The position numbers and the translations under genes were made by a program. The notes under the pieces were generated by a model, which saw only the letters and a list, made by a program, of their open reading frames with translations, was not told the origin of the DNA and did not search any database. Shown here piece by piece: positions 38,017-47,178 of a DNA stretch of 64,000 nt. Source of the DNA: Flavobacterium suncheonense GH29-5 = DSM 17707 (GTDB lineage: Bacteria > Bacteroidota > Bacteroidia > Flavobacteriales > Flavobacteriaceae); assembly GCF_000430025.1 (NCBI RefSeq), contig NZ_KE387020.1:1-64000 (forward strand), written 5' to 3'. How positions within the stretch are numbered: position 1 is the first letter of the stretch; every line of letters starts with the position of its first letter.

Positions 38017-38755
38017 ACTTCTTGTTTCCATAGTATTTTTCTTTACGACAACGGTTTTCGGTCAGGCCGATACGCTTGTTGCGGAACCTCCTGCAGCAGA
38101 AAATTTTGAGGTTTATGCAGAGGAAGACGATTTTGTATCAAGGTCGTTCCGTGAAAACTTTCAGAAAGACTACACGTCGGAAGATTTCATCTACGAAACC
38201 ATCGCGCCGAAAGAAACCTCAAAATGGGACAATTTTAAAGCCTGGCTGCAACATTGGTTAGACCGTATTTTTTCGTTTGGCGGCGAAGGCAATGCAACAG
38301 CTTTTGAAATCATTCTGAAAACCTTAGCCGTTCTGGTGGTGCTTTTTGTGGTCTATCTTATTGTGAAAGCAATCATCAACAAGGAAGGCGGCTGGATTTT
38401 CGGAAAATCGTCTAAAAAGAAAATCAAAATCGCGGAATTTCAGGAAGAAGACATTCACAACATCGACTTCAAAACTATCATCGAAAAAAGCAAATCGGCG
38501 AACAATTACCGCCTTTCCATCCGTTATTATTATTTGTGGTTGCTCAAACGGATGTCCGACAGTCATATCATCGAATGGGATATTGAAAAAACGAATTCCG
38601 ATTATTTGTATGAGATTCAGCGCAATAGCTTAAAAGAAGAGTTCCAGTACCTTTCCTATATCTACGATTACAGTTGGTATGGCGAATTTACCATCGATGA
38701 GGCCTTGTTTCAGAAAGCCGAAAAAGCCTTTATTAAAACCATCAATTCCGTATAA
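38009..38755 (+). CDS. DUF4129 domain protein
   Basis: 248 residues with a GTG start overlapping the previous stop by 8 nt (GTGAATAA). Signal-like N-terminus (LVSIVFFFTTTVFGQ), an acidic periplasmic stretch, one membrane helix near 105-125 (TLAVLVVLFVVYLIVKAII), then a cytoplasmic DUF4129 region with YRLSIRYYYLWLLKRMSD. DUF4129 often accompanies MoxR and transglutaminase-like genes. Confidence 0.82.
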   Translation: MNKLLVSIVFFFTTTVFGQADTLVAEPPAAENFEVYAEEDDFVSRSFRENFQKDYTSEDFIYETIAPKETSKWDNFKAWLQHWLDRIFSFGGEGNATAFEIILKTLAVLVVLFVVYLIVKAIINKEGGWIFGKSSKKKIKIAEFQEEDIHNIDFKTIIEKSKSANNYRLSIRYYYLWLLKRMSDSHIIEWDIEKTNSDYLYEIQRNSLKEEFQYLSYIYDYSWYGEFTIDEALFQKAEKAFIKTINSV

Positions 38756-39951
38756 TGAACAAAACACTGAAAATATACATTGCTATTTTGGTGCTGATCA
38801 TCGTCGGAATTATCTTCCTTGATGCCAATCGCCCGAAACCCATTAACTGGACGCCAACCTACGCCGTGCAGGACAAAATTCCTTTCGGCATGTATGTATT
38901 GGACAAGGAGATGAAACATCTCTTTCCGGGTGAGAAAATCGAGCGGTTCGGCACCACGCCTTACGAATACTTTCTCGACAAATACAACTACGAAGATTCC
39001 ACCTATACCGTAAAAGGAAATGTGCTGATTATATCCGAAACCAATCAGCTGGATAAAAGTTCACTGGACGAACTCATTTGGTTTACACAGCACGGAAACT
39101 CGGTTTTTCTGAGCATGAAGGATTTTCCGCAGGCATTACAGGACTCATTGGGATTTGAGTTTTCCAATCAGTTTTACATGGGTGACAGCATGCATTTTAC
39201 GTTAACCGACAAAGCGTTGAAAGGTAAAAAATACGTTTTTGAAAAAGGCTACAGTCTTTCCTATTTCAACAAAATCGATACGCTTACGACTACTGTTTTG
39301 GGTCATCAGGAAATGGATACAGTAAAGAATGTAAACTTCATAAAAGTACCTTACGGAAGAGGCCATTTTTATCTGCACACCCAACCGGCCGCTTTTTCCA
39401 ACTATTATCTGCTGAAGAAAAACAATCCGGAATATGCCGCTAATCTTTTGTCGTACATTCCGAAAGGAAACTTATTCTGGCAGGCTAAAAGTTACAGCGA
39501 CGACAACATTTCCGGCTCGCCGATGCGTTACATTTTGAGCCAGCCTGCTTTAAAATGGGCTTGGTATCTGTCGCTGATTGCCTTATTTGTTTTCATGATT
39601 TTCAACGCCAAACGTCGACAGCGTATTATTCCGGTAAAAGTTCCGTTACAAAACACAACCGTCGATTTCACCAAAACCATTGGAAATTTATACCTTCAGG
39701 AAGGCAATCATCATACCATCATCGATAAAAAAATCATTTACTTTCTGGAAAAAATACGAACCGATTATTTAATCGATACCTTTAACTTAGACGAAACTTT
39801 CGTGAATCGTCTGCATCAGAAAACCGGAAAGGACAAAACCGATATCGAAAATGTCGTCCGCCTGATCAAACGCCACCGGAACCATCTGGATAGTTCTGAA
39901 AAAGACGTCATTGAAATCAGTAAAGCAATAGAAAAAATCGCTCAGAAATAA
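38755..39951 (+). CDS. DUF4350 domain protein
   Basis: 398 residues; the start overlaps the preceding stop (TAATG). An N-terminal helix (IYIAILVLIIVGIIFL) is followed by a large extracytoplasmic GATase-like DUF4350 region (NVLIISETNQLDKSSLDELI), a second helix near 275 (WAWYLSLIALFVFMIF), and a charged cytoplasmic tail. A membrane-tethered accessory in the MoxR operon. Confidence 0.85.
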   Translation: MNKTLKIYIAILVLIIVGIIFLDANRPKPINWTPTYAVQDKIPFGMYVLDKEMKHLFPGEKIERFGTTPYEYFLDKYNYEDSTYTVKGNVLIISETNQLDKSSLDELIWFTQHGNSVFLSMKDFPQALQDSLGFEFSNQFYMGDSMHFTLTDKALKGKKYVFEKGYSLSYFNKIDTLTTTVLGHQEMDTVKNVNFIKVPYGRGHFYLHTQPAAFSNYYLLKKNNPEYAANLLSYIPKGNLFWQAKSYSDDNISGSPMRYILSQPALKWAWYLSLIALFVFMIFNAKRRQRIIPVKVPLQNTTVDFTKTIGNLYLQEGNHHTIIDKKIIYFLEKIRTDYLIDTFNLDETFVNRLHQKTGKDKTDIENVVRLIKRHRNHLDSSEKDVIEISKAIEKIAQK

Positions 39952-39961
39952 ACAAAGTACT

Positions 39962-40972
39962 ATGGAGACTTTTGACAATAACCACACCCCGGAAACGGAA
40001 AACGTAAATTTTGAAACGCGCATCGATTTAGCACCGCTGTTGCAAAGTGTAAACGAAATTAAAGCCGAATTGAGCACCGTAATCGTAGGACAGCAAAAAA
40101 TGATCGACCAGCTTCTGGTGGCTGTTTTATCCAACGGACACGTCCTTTTGGAAGGAGTTCCCGGTGTCGCCAAAACGATTACCGCCAAATTATTATCCAA
40201 AACGCTGGCTTTAGACTTCAGCCGGATTCAGTTTACCCCGGATTTGATGCCGTCTGATATCATCGGAACTTCTATCTTTGATTTGGCAAAATCGAAATTT
40301 GAATTTAAAAAAGGACCGGTTTTCTCCAATTTTGTCCTGATTGATGAAATCAACCGTGCTCCGGCCAAAACGCAGGCCGCGCTTTTCGAAGTGATGGAAG
40401 AACGCCAGATTACCGTGGACGGTCAGGCTTATAAAATGGATACACCGTATTTGGTAATCGCTACACAAAACCCGATTGAACAAGAAGGAACGTACCGTTT
40501 ACCGGAAGCGCAGTTAGACCGTTTTCTGTTCAAAATCAGCATCGATTATCCTAATCTGGAAGAGGAAATTCATATTTTGCAGAAGGAAAATGCGTTGCAG
40601 GATCGTAACAAGCTGGACAACATCCGACAGATTTTATCGAAAAGCGAAATCGGCACCTACCAAAATCTGGTAAAGCAAATCAAAATCGAGCAGCATTTGG
40701 TGGAATACATCGCCAAAATTGTGATGAATACCCGTGAAAATGCTTTCTTGTATTTGGGCGCTTCGCCTCGTGCTTCCATCGCGATTTTAAATGCGGCTAA
40801 AGGATTTGCAGCTCTTCGCGGTCGTGATTTCGTTACGCCGGAAGACATTAAAGACGCAGCCGTTCCGGTATTACAGCACCGCGTTATGGTTACTCCGGAG
40901 CGTGAAATGGAAGGTATTACGTCTTCCGAAATCATCCGTCAGATTATTGATACCGTTGAAATTCCGCGCTAA
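39962..40972 (+). CDS. MoxR-family AAA+ ATPase
   Basis: 336 residues. AAA_3 core: Walker A LLEGVPGVAKTITAK, Walker B FVLIDEINRAPAKTQAALFE, sensor 1 ATQNPIEQEGTYRLPEAQLD, and an arginine-bearing C-terminal lid (LGASPRASIAIL). MoxR ATPases act as chaperones that mature protein complexes, usually with a DUF58/VWA partner. That partner follows with a one-base stop/start overlap (TAATG). Confidence 0.95.
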   Translation: METFDNNHTPETENVNFETRIDLAPLLQSVNEIKAELSTVIVGQQKMIDQLLVAVLSNGHVLLEGVPGVAKTITAKLLSKTLALDFSRIQFTPDLMPSDIIGTSIFDLAKSKFEFKKGPVFSNFVLIDEINRAPAKTQAALFEVMEERQITVDGQAYKMDTPYLVIATQNPIEQEGTYRLPEAQLDRFLFKISIDYPNLEEEIHILQKENALQDRNKLDNIRQILSKSEIGTYQNLVKQIKIEQHLVEYIAKIVMNTRENAFLYLGASPRASIAILNAAKGFAALRGRDFVTPEDIKDAAVPVLQHRVMVTPEREMEGITSSEIIRQIIDTVEIPR

Positions 40973-42303
40973 TGCAGTTTTTTAAGAAATTATACCTGAA
41001 CAACTTCTTTTTCTATGTGCTCATGGGCATCATAGCAGGCTTTGTTCTGGCTTATTTTTTCCCGAGTTTGTATCGTGTCTGCTGGCTTTTGGTAATCATT
41101 TTGATTGCTTTTCTGTCGATTGACATCTTATTGTTGTTCGGAACGAAACAATATGTGAAAGCCAGTCGCCAAATGCCGGAAAAACTGTCTAATGGCGACG
41201 AAAACCCGATTACGATAAAAATCAAAAATCATTATTCGTTTACCGTTTTTGCCAAAGTTATTGATGAGATTCCGTTTCAGTTTCAGCTGCGGAATTTTGA
41301 GATTCACCGCAAATTGGACGCCAACGGAAAAGACCAGTTTGTCTACCACTTACGGCCAACCGAAAGAGGCGAATACAGTTTCGGAAATCTGAACGTTTAC
41401 ATCGCCTCGCCTTTGCGTTTGGTGTCGCGTCGTTTTAAATTTGCCGAAAGTCAGATGGTGCCCACCTACCCGTCTTACATTCAGTTGCGCAAATACGATT
41501 TGATGGCGTTTTCCAATAATTTGATGCAATACGGGTTGAAAAGAATCCGCCGCATCGGGCATACCATGGAATTTGAGCAGATTAAAGAGTATGTTCAGGG
41601 CGACGACATCCGTACCTTGAACTGGAAAGCTACTGCCAAACGCAATCAGTTGATGGTAAATCAGTTTCAGGACGAAAAATCGCAAACGGTGTACATGCTG
41701 ATCGACAAAGGCCGTGTGATGAAAATGCCGTTTAACGGACTGAGTTTACTGGATTATGCTATTAATGCCAGTCTGGTTTTATCGAACGTTATTCTGAAAA
41801 AAGGCGATAAAGCCGGAATGCTTTCCTTCTCGAAAAAAGTGGAAAACCGGGTGATGGCCGAACGCCGCCAGTCGCAGATGAACCTGATTCTGGAAAATTT
41901 ATACAACATCAAAACCGATTTTTTCGAAAGTGATTACAGCCGTTTGTATGTGGATGTAAAGAAAAACATCAACCACCGCAGTCTGATTTTGCTGTACACA
42001 AATTTCGAAACACTTGACGGATTGCACAGACAATTGCCTTACCTGAAAGGAATCGCCAAAAACCATTTGCTGGTAGTCGTTTTCTTCAACAATACGGAAC
42101 TGAACGATTTAATCCACAAAAAAGCAACCACCATTCAGGATATTTACGACCAGACCATCGCCGAAAAATTTGCTTTCGAAAAACGTCTGATTGTAAACGA
42201 ATTGCGCAAATACGGTATTTATTCTGTCTTGACACAACCGGAAAACCTTACATTGGATACCATCAATAAGTATTTGGAGATTAAAGCGAGAGGAATTTTG
42301 TAA
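40972..42303 (+). CDS. DUF58 (VWA-like) domain protein
   Basis: 443 residues. Two N-terminal membrane helices, a beta-rich segment, then the DUF58 core GDDIRTLNWKATAKRNQLMV followed by a VWA-like fold (VYMLIDKGRVMK in place of the DxSxS MIDAS). The MIDAS motif looks incomplete, as is frequent in DUF58. Last gene of the MoxR operon. Confidence 0.9.
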   Translation: MQFFKKLYLNNFFFYVLMGIIAGFVLAYFFPSLYRVCWLLVIILIAFLSIDILLLFGTKQYVKASRQMPEKLSNGDENPITIKIKNHYSFTVFAKVIDEIPFQFQLRNFEIHRKLDANGKDQFVYHLRPTERGEYSFGNLNVYIASPLRLVSRRFKFAESQMVPTYPSYIQLRKYDLMAFSNNLMQYGLKRIRRIGHTMEFEQIKEYVQGDDIRTLNWKATAKRNQLMVNQFQDEKSQTVYMLIDKGRVMKMPFNGLSLLDYAINASLVLSNVILKKGDKAGMLSFSKKVENRVMAERRQSQMNLILENLYNIKTDFFESDYSRLYVDVKKNINHRSLILLYTNFETLDGLHRQLPYLKGIAKNHLLVVVFFNNTELNDLIHKKATTIQDIYDQTIAEKFAFEKRLIVNELRKYGIYSVLTQPENLTLDTINKYLEIKARGIL

Positions 42304-42323
42304 TCGTTTTCAAATTTTACGTG

Positions 42324-42331
42324 TAATTTTG
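42324..42331 (+). promoter_or_regulatory. Candidate -7 box very close to the SpoU start
   Basis: TAATTTTG matches TAnnTTTG exactly but ends 4 nt before the ATG at 42336. A transcript from it would be leaderless. A TTG at 42298-42300 gives a 23-nt spacer. Confidence 0.35.
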
Positions 42332-42335
42332 CTAG

Positions 42336-43124
42336 ATGAAACAAATCACTTCCGTACAGAATCCGTATATAAAATCGTTGGTACAGCTTCAGGAAAAAGC
42401 GAAAACCCGAAAACAAACCGGTACGTTCCTCATTGAAGGACAACGCGAAATCATGCTGGCGCAAAAAGGCGGATATGAACTGGAAACGATTTTGTTCTTA
42501 CCTGATTTAATATCGGAAACCGAAATCCGTCAGCTCACCCGACAAAACGTTGAGTTAATTGAGATTTCAAAAGAAGTATACCAAAAGTTAGCGTACCGTG
42601 ATACCACGGAAGGAATTCTCGCCGTTGCCAAAACGAAATCGCTGCAATTATCCGATTTACAGCTTTCGGGAAATCCTTTAATTTTAGTAGCCGAAGCAAC
42701 CGAAAAACCGGGCAATATCGGCGCCATTTTACGCACGGCCGATGCCGCCAATTTGGACGCGGTGATTATCGCCAATCCGAAAAGCGACCTGTACAACCCA
42801 AATATTGTGCGTTCCAGCGTGGGCTGTTTGTTTACCCGACAAATCGCAGTCGGTTCAACCGATGACGTAATCGCCTATCTGAAAGAAAAAAATATTGCGA
42901 TTTACTGTGCCACCTTACAGGATTCGACGTTGTATCACACCCAGAATTATACTACGCCAACCGCATTAGTCGTTGGAACGGAAGCCACCGGTTTAACCGA
43001 AGCCTGGAGAACGGCCAGTTCGCAAAACATCATTATCCCAATGCAGGGCGAAATTGATTCGATGAACGTTTCCGTAGCCGCGGCCATTCTGATTTTTGAA
43101 GCCAAAAGACAGCGCGGGTTTTAA
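42336..43124 (+). CDS. SpoU/TrmH-family RNA 2'-O-methyltransferase
   Basis: 262 residues. An N-terminal substrate-binding domain (LIEGQREIMLAQKGG) precedes the SPOUT knotted domain with all three motifs: motif 1 EKPGNIGAILRTADA, motif 2 LVVGTEATGL, motif 3 IPMQGEIDSMNVSVAAAI. It methylates a ribose in rRNA or tRNA with S-adenosylmethionine; the exact target cannot be told. Confidence 0.92.
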   Translation: MKQITSVQNPYIKSLVQLQEKAKTRKQTGTFLIEGQREIMLAQKGGYELETILFLPDLISETEIRQLTRQNVELIEISKEVYQKLAYRDTTEGILAVAKTKSLQLSDLQLSGNPLILVAEATEKPGNIGAILRTADAANLDAVIIANPKSDLYNPNIVRSSVGCLFTRQIAVGSTDDVIAYLKEKNIAIYCATLQDSTLYHTQNYTTPTALVVGTEATGLTEAWRTASSQNIIIPMQGEIDSMNVSVAAAILIFEAKRQRGF

Positions 43125-43144
43125 CCATTATAATTTTTTGAATT

Positions 43145-44689
43145 ATGAATTTTAAATTGTTCCTTCTGGCATTTTTAACCTCTTCCGGTTTATATGCGCA
43201 AATGACTGCCAATGAAATTGATGCTTTGGTGGAAAAAACCATGAAAACGTTTGATGTACCGGGCATTGCTGTGGCTGTTGTTAAAGACGGAAAAGTGATT
43301 CATTCAAAAGGGTATGGCGTTAAATCGATACTTACCAAACAGAAAGTTGATGAAAATACGTTATTTGGCATTGCTTCTAACAGTAAAGCTTTTACCACCG
43401 CCGCTTTAGCAATTTTAGTGGATGAGGGTAAATTAGACTGGGACGACCGCGTTAAAAAACACATTCCCGAATTCAAAATGTACAACGAATATGTAACCGA
43501 TGAATTCACCATCCGAGATTTACTGACCCACCGCAGCGGTTTAGGTTTAGGCGCCGGCGATTTAATGATTTGGCCCGACGGACACGACTTCACGCCGAAA
43601 GACATCATCAACAACATTCATTACCTAAAACCGGTTTCGGATTTCAGAACCAAATACGATTACGACAATCTGCTCTATGTTATTGCCGGCGAAGTCATTG
43701 AACGTGTAAGCGGAAAATCGTGGGCCGAATTTGTGGAAACCCGTATAATGAAACCGTTGGAAATGCACAACAGCGTAGGAACTTGGTCGCGTTTAAAAGA
43801 CACCGCCAACACCATTGTTCCACACGTTCCGATTGACGGCAAACTGAAAGTCATCACCCGTTACAAAAGCCGCATTATGGATGCTGCGGGCGGGATTTAT
43901 TCCAGCGTGAACGATTTGAGTAAATGGATGATTGTTCAGATGAACAAAGGAAAATACGGCAACAGTCAGCAACTTTTCAGCACCAAACAACACGCCGAAA
44001 TGTGGTCGCCGCAAACCATTCTGCCGAACCGCACTTCACCGCCATACAATACACTTTTTAAAGCCTACGGATTGGGCTGGCAGTTGCAGGACATCAAAGG
44101 AAAATTACAGGTTTCCCACACCGGAGGTTTGGAAGGTATTGTAACCCAAACGATTATGATTCCGGAACTACAACTGGGCATTGTCGTTTTAACCAACCAA
44201 CAGTCCGGGGCGGCTTTCAACGCGATTTCCAATACAATTAAAGACAGTTATTTAGGCATTGCAAACGAAGATTGGGTAACGAAATATGCCAAACTAATGC
44301 AGGCCAACGTTTCCGAAGCAGATAAAGTAACCGGAGAAGTCTGGGCAACGGTAGCCAAAAACAAACAGGACAAAAAATTAAAAATCGACTTCGATAAGCT
44401 AACCGGTACTTTCAAAGACAACTGGTTGGGCGAAATTACCATTACCGAAAAGAAAGGCAAGCTGATTTTCACTTCCAAACGTTCTCCAAAACTGACCGGG
44501 GAAATCTTCTTTTACAAAGACAATACGTTTGCCGTAAAGTGGTTTAACCGTTATTTTGATGCCGATGCTTTTATGTTCATCACCTACGACAATCTTGGCT
44601 ATGCAACGAATATCAAAATGAAACCGATTTCGCCGATGACAGATTTCAGTTACGACTTTCAGGATTTGGATTTTAACAGAGCCCGTTAG
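43145..44689 (+). CDS. Exported serine hydrolase (class C beta-lactamase fold) with DUF3471 tail
   Basis: 514 residues with a signal peptide (MNFKLFLLAFLTSSGLYAQ). Catalytic motifs of the beta-lactamase/DD-peptidase fold: SNSK as SxxK in FGIASNSKAFTTAA (near 79), YDN as YxN in KYDYDNLLYVIAGE, and HTGG in VSHTGGLEGIV. The last 100 residues match the DUF3471 lipocalin-like domain. The substrate is unknown (peptide or ester); annotation as a true beta-lactamase is not justified. Confidence 0.88.
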   Translation: MNFKLFLLAFLTSSGLYAQMTANEIDALVEKTMKTFDVPGIAVAVVKDGKVIHSKGYGVKSILTKQKVDENTLFGIASNSKAFTTAALAILVDEGKLDWDDRVKKHIPEFKMYNEYVTDEFTIRDLLTHRSGLGLGAGDLMIWPDGHDFTPKDIINNIHYLKPVSDFRTKYDYDNLLYVIAGEVIERVSGKSWAEFVETRIMKPLEMHNSVGTWSRLKDTANTIVPHVPIDGKLKVITRYKSRIMDAAGGIYSSVNDLSKWMIVQMNKGKYGNSQQLFSTKQHAEMWSPQTILPNRTSPPYNTLFKAYGLGWQLQDIKGKLQVSHTGGLEGIVTQTIMIPELQLGIVVLTNQQSGAAFNAISNTIKDSYLGIANEDWVTKYAKLMQANVSEADKVTGEVWATVAKNKQDKKLKIDFDKLTGTFKDNWLGEITITEKKGKLIFTSKRSPKLTGEIFFYKDNTFAVKWFNRYFDADAFMFITYDNLGYATNIKMKPISPMTDFSYDFQDLDFNRAR

Positions 44690-44690
44690 G

Positions 44691-44802
44691 TGATTTGATT
44701 GTTTGGTGATTTGGTTATTCGATTATTTGGTTATTCGATTATTTGGTGATTTGGTTATTCGATTATTTGGTCATTTGGTCATTTGGTTATTTGGATTTTT
44801 GG
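44691..44802. repeat. Tandem array of 14 degenerate 8-bp units
   Basis: 112 bp, exactly 14 units of 8 bp starting 2 nt after the serine hydrolase stop codon. Units are variants of TTATTTGG: TGATTTGG, TTATTCGA, TCATTTGG and ATTTTTGG occur. TTATTCGA alternates with TTATTTGG over part of the array, giving a 16-bp higher-order period. No spacers, so it is not CRISPR. Confidence 0.85.
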
Positions 44803-44901
44803 AAGATTATATTTTAAACGGTTACGAACTTCTATGACTTATATGGTTTCTTTAATAAATAACAATCGCTGTCTTTAAATCTTAATTTCATAACTAACTA
44901 T

Positions 44902-44932
44902 TTGGAGATTCACTCAATTTCGCTTATTTTTA
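44902..44932 (+). promoter_or_regulatory. Promoter of the (p)ppGpp synthetase gene
   Basis: TTG at 44902-44904, a 20-nt spacer, then TATTTTTA (7 of 8) at 44925-44932, 18 nt before the ATG at 44951. Confidence 0.55.
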
Positions 44933-44950
44933 GGTACTGAATGAATTACC

Positions 44951-47173
44951 ATGACAGAAATCGATTTAGAAGCTGAAAACAAAGCTATTGCCAAAGAATA
45001 CAAAGAACTGCTCCGCATCAGTTACCAAACACTTTCCGAAGACGATAAAAAGCTAATCCGAAAAGCTTTTGATGTGGCCGTTGATGCTCATAAAGATCAG
45101 CGCCGCAAATCTGGGGAAGCGTATATTTTCCATCCGATTGCCGTAGCCAAAATTGTGGCTTCTGAAATTGGTTTGGGCGCCACTTCCATTGCTGCAGCTT
45201 TAATGCACGATGTGGTGGAAGATACCGACATTACGGTGGAAGACATCGAACGAATGTTCAATCCTAAAATCGCGAAAATTGTCGATGGATTGACCAAAAT
45301 GGCCAAGGTAAAAACCGATCAGGAGATTTCGATGCAGGCGGAAAACTTTCGTAAAATGCTTTTAACCCTGAATGACGATGTCCGCGTAATCCTGATTAAA
45401 ATTGCCGACCGTCTGCACAACATGCAAACCATGGAAAGCATGGTCGACTACAAACAGGCGAAAATAGCTTCGGAAACGCTTTATATTTATGCGCCGCTCG
45501 CCCATCGTTTAGGACTTTACAACATCAAAACCCAACTTGAAGATTTAGGCTTAAAATACACCGAACCTGCTGTTTACAACGATATTGTAAGCAAAATGAA
45601 GGAAAGTAAGGAAGAACAGCAGGCGTATATCAAGTCTATCGCGGATGTCCTTAAAAAATCGCTTGATGAGGAAGGTATCGAGTATACCATGAAAGGCCGG
45701 CCAAAATCAGTGTATTCCATCCGCAGAAAAATGCTGGCTCAAGGCGTTACTTTCGATGAAGTATACGACAAATTTGCCTTGCGCATCATTTACAAATCCG
45801 ACGATCCCCACGAAGAAAAATTTCTGGCCTGGAAGATTTATTCGATTGTAACCGATCATTACCGCCCTTCGCCGAGTCGCTTGCGCGATTGGATTTCATC
45901 ACCAAAATCGACGGGTTATGAAGCATTGCACATTACCGTTATGGGACCGAAAGGACGTTGGGTGGAAATTCAGGTTCGCAGTGAACGCATGGATGAAATT
46001 GCCGAAAAAGGATACGCAGCCCACTACAAATACAAACAAGGTGCTACGGAAGAAAACAGTTTAGACGTTTGGTTAAACCAATTAAAAGAAGCCCTGGAAA
46101 ATGCCGAAAGCAACGCGGTTGATTTTGTGGAAGATTTTAAACTGAACCTGTATTCGAAAGAAATTTACGTTTTCACTCCGAAAGGAGAAATCAAATCGTT
46201 GCCGAAAGGCGCGACTACCTTGGATTTTGCCTTCAGTATTCACTCGGAAATAGGCGTAAAAACCAGAGGAACAAGAGTTAATGGTAAATTAGTGCCGCTT
46301 AACCACGTTTTGAACAGCGGTGATCAGGTGGAAATTATTACTTCGGCCAATCAAAAACCAACGGCACACTGGCTGGATTATGTTACCACTGCACGGGCCA
46401 AAAATAAAATCAAAAACGTTCTCAACGAAAGTACCAAAAAAATTGCCGAAGACGGAAAAGAAATCCTCACCCGAAAACTGCGTCATTTAAAAATAACGCT
46501 GAACGAACAAACGGTAAATGAATTGGTTAACTATTTCAAATTACAAACCAGTTTAGACTTATTTTACCGTGCCGGTTTAGGAACCATCGACAACCAGAAA
46601 CTTAAAGATTTCGCCGCGCAAAAAAGCAATACGCTGGTTAATTTCTTCAAAAAAACTATCAAACGTTCGCCAAGCGCACATCCGGAGCACATCCATAAGG
46701 AGGAAATCAGCAAGAATTACGATTTACTGGTTTTCGGTGCCGAGCAGGACAAACTGGATTACAAACTTTCCACCTGCTGTAACCCAATTCCCGGAGACGA
46801 TGTATTTGGTTTTGTAACGATTAACGAAGGAATTAAGGTGCACCGAAAAGACTGTCCGAACGCCATCAGTTTACAGTCCAACTTTGCGTATCGCATCATT
46901 CAGGCGAAATGGATTGACTCGTCTCAGGAAGAATTCAAAGCCACACTAAAAATCACCGGAATGGATACTTTAGGCCTTACCAACGAACTCACTAAAGTGA
47001 TTTCGAACCAAATGAACGTGAACATCCAGAGTATTTCCCTGAGTGGTGAAGCCGGATTGTTTAACGGTCAGGTTACGGTTATCGTTCAGAACAATGTCAT
47101 CCTTAAAAAACTGATAGATAATATCAAAAAAATAGACGGAGTCGATAAAGTAATTCGCGTGAATAATTCATAA
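44951..47173 (+). CDS. Bifunctional (p)ppGpp synthetase/hydrolase (RelA/SpoT family)
   Basis: Makes and degrades the stringent-response alarmone (p)ppGpp. 740 residues with full Rel architecture. The HD hydrolase has HPIAVAKIVAS and ALMHDVVED (about 60-90). The synthetase has GRPKSVYSIRRKM and STGYEALHITVMGP. TGS is KEIYVFTPKGEIKSLPKG. A zinc-finger-like CCNPIPGDDVFGF is followed by a C-terminal ACT domain (ATLKITGMDTLGLTNELTKV). The intact HD motif argues for a bifunctional enzyme, and it is probably the only long Rel in the genome. An unknown secreted protein starts 5 nt after its stop. Confidence 0.95.
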   Translation: MTEIDLEAENKAIAKEYKELLRISYQTLSEDDKKLIRKAFDVAVDAHKDQRRKSGEAYIFHPIAVAKIVASEIGLGATSIAAALMHDVVEDTDITVEDIERMFNPKIAKIVDGLTKMAKVKTDQEISMQAENFRKMLLTLNDDVRVILIKIADRLHNMQTMESMVDYKQAKIASETLYIYAPLAHRLGLYNIKTQLEDLGLKYTEPAVYNDIVSKMKESKEEQQAYIKSIADVLKKSLDEEGIEYTMKGRPKSVYSIRRKMLAQGVTFDEVYDKFALRIIYKSDDPHEEKFLAWKIYSIVTDHYRPSPSRLRDWISSPKSTGYEALHITVMGPKGRWVEIQVRSERMDEIAEKGYAAHYKYKQGATEENSLDVWLNQLKEALENAESNAVDFVEDFKLNLYSKEIYVFTPKGEIKSLPKGATTLDFAFSIHSEIGVKTRGTRVNGKLVPLNHVLNSGDQVEIITSANQKPTAHWLDYVTTARAKNKIKNVLNESTKKIAEDGKEILTRKLRHLKITLNEQTVNELVNYFKLQTSLDLFYRAGLGTIDNQKLKDFAAQKSNTLVNFFKKTIKRSPSAHPEHIHKEEISKNYDLLVFGAEQDKLDYKLSTCCNPIPGDDVFGFVTINEGIKVHRKDCPNAISLQSNFAYRIIQAKWIDSSQEEFKATLKITGMDTLGLTNELTKVISNQMNVNIQSISLSGEAGLFNGQVTVIVQNNVILKKLIDNIKKIDGVDKVIRVNNS

Positions 47174-47178
47174 TCTCA

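Noticed and set aside
43145-44689. A true beta-lactamase resistance gene
   Set aside because: The SxxK/YxN/HTGG set and DUF3471 tail fit the broad serine-hydrolase group, not a dedicated class C enzyme.
44691-44802. CRISPR array
   Set aside because: Units are 8 bp and contiguous, with no spacers and no cas genes near.
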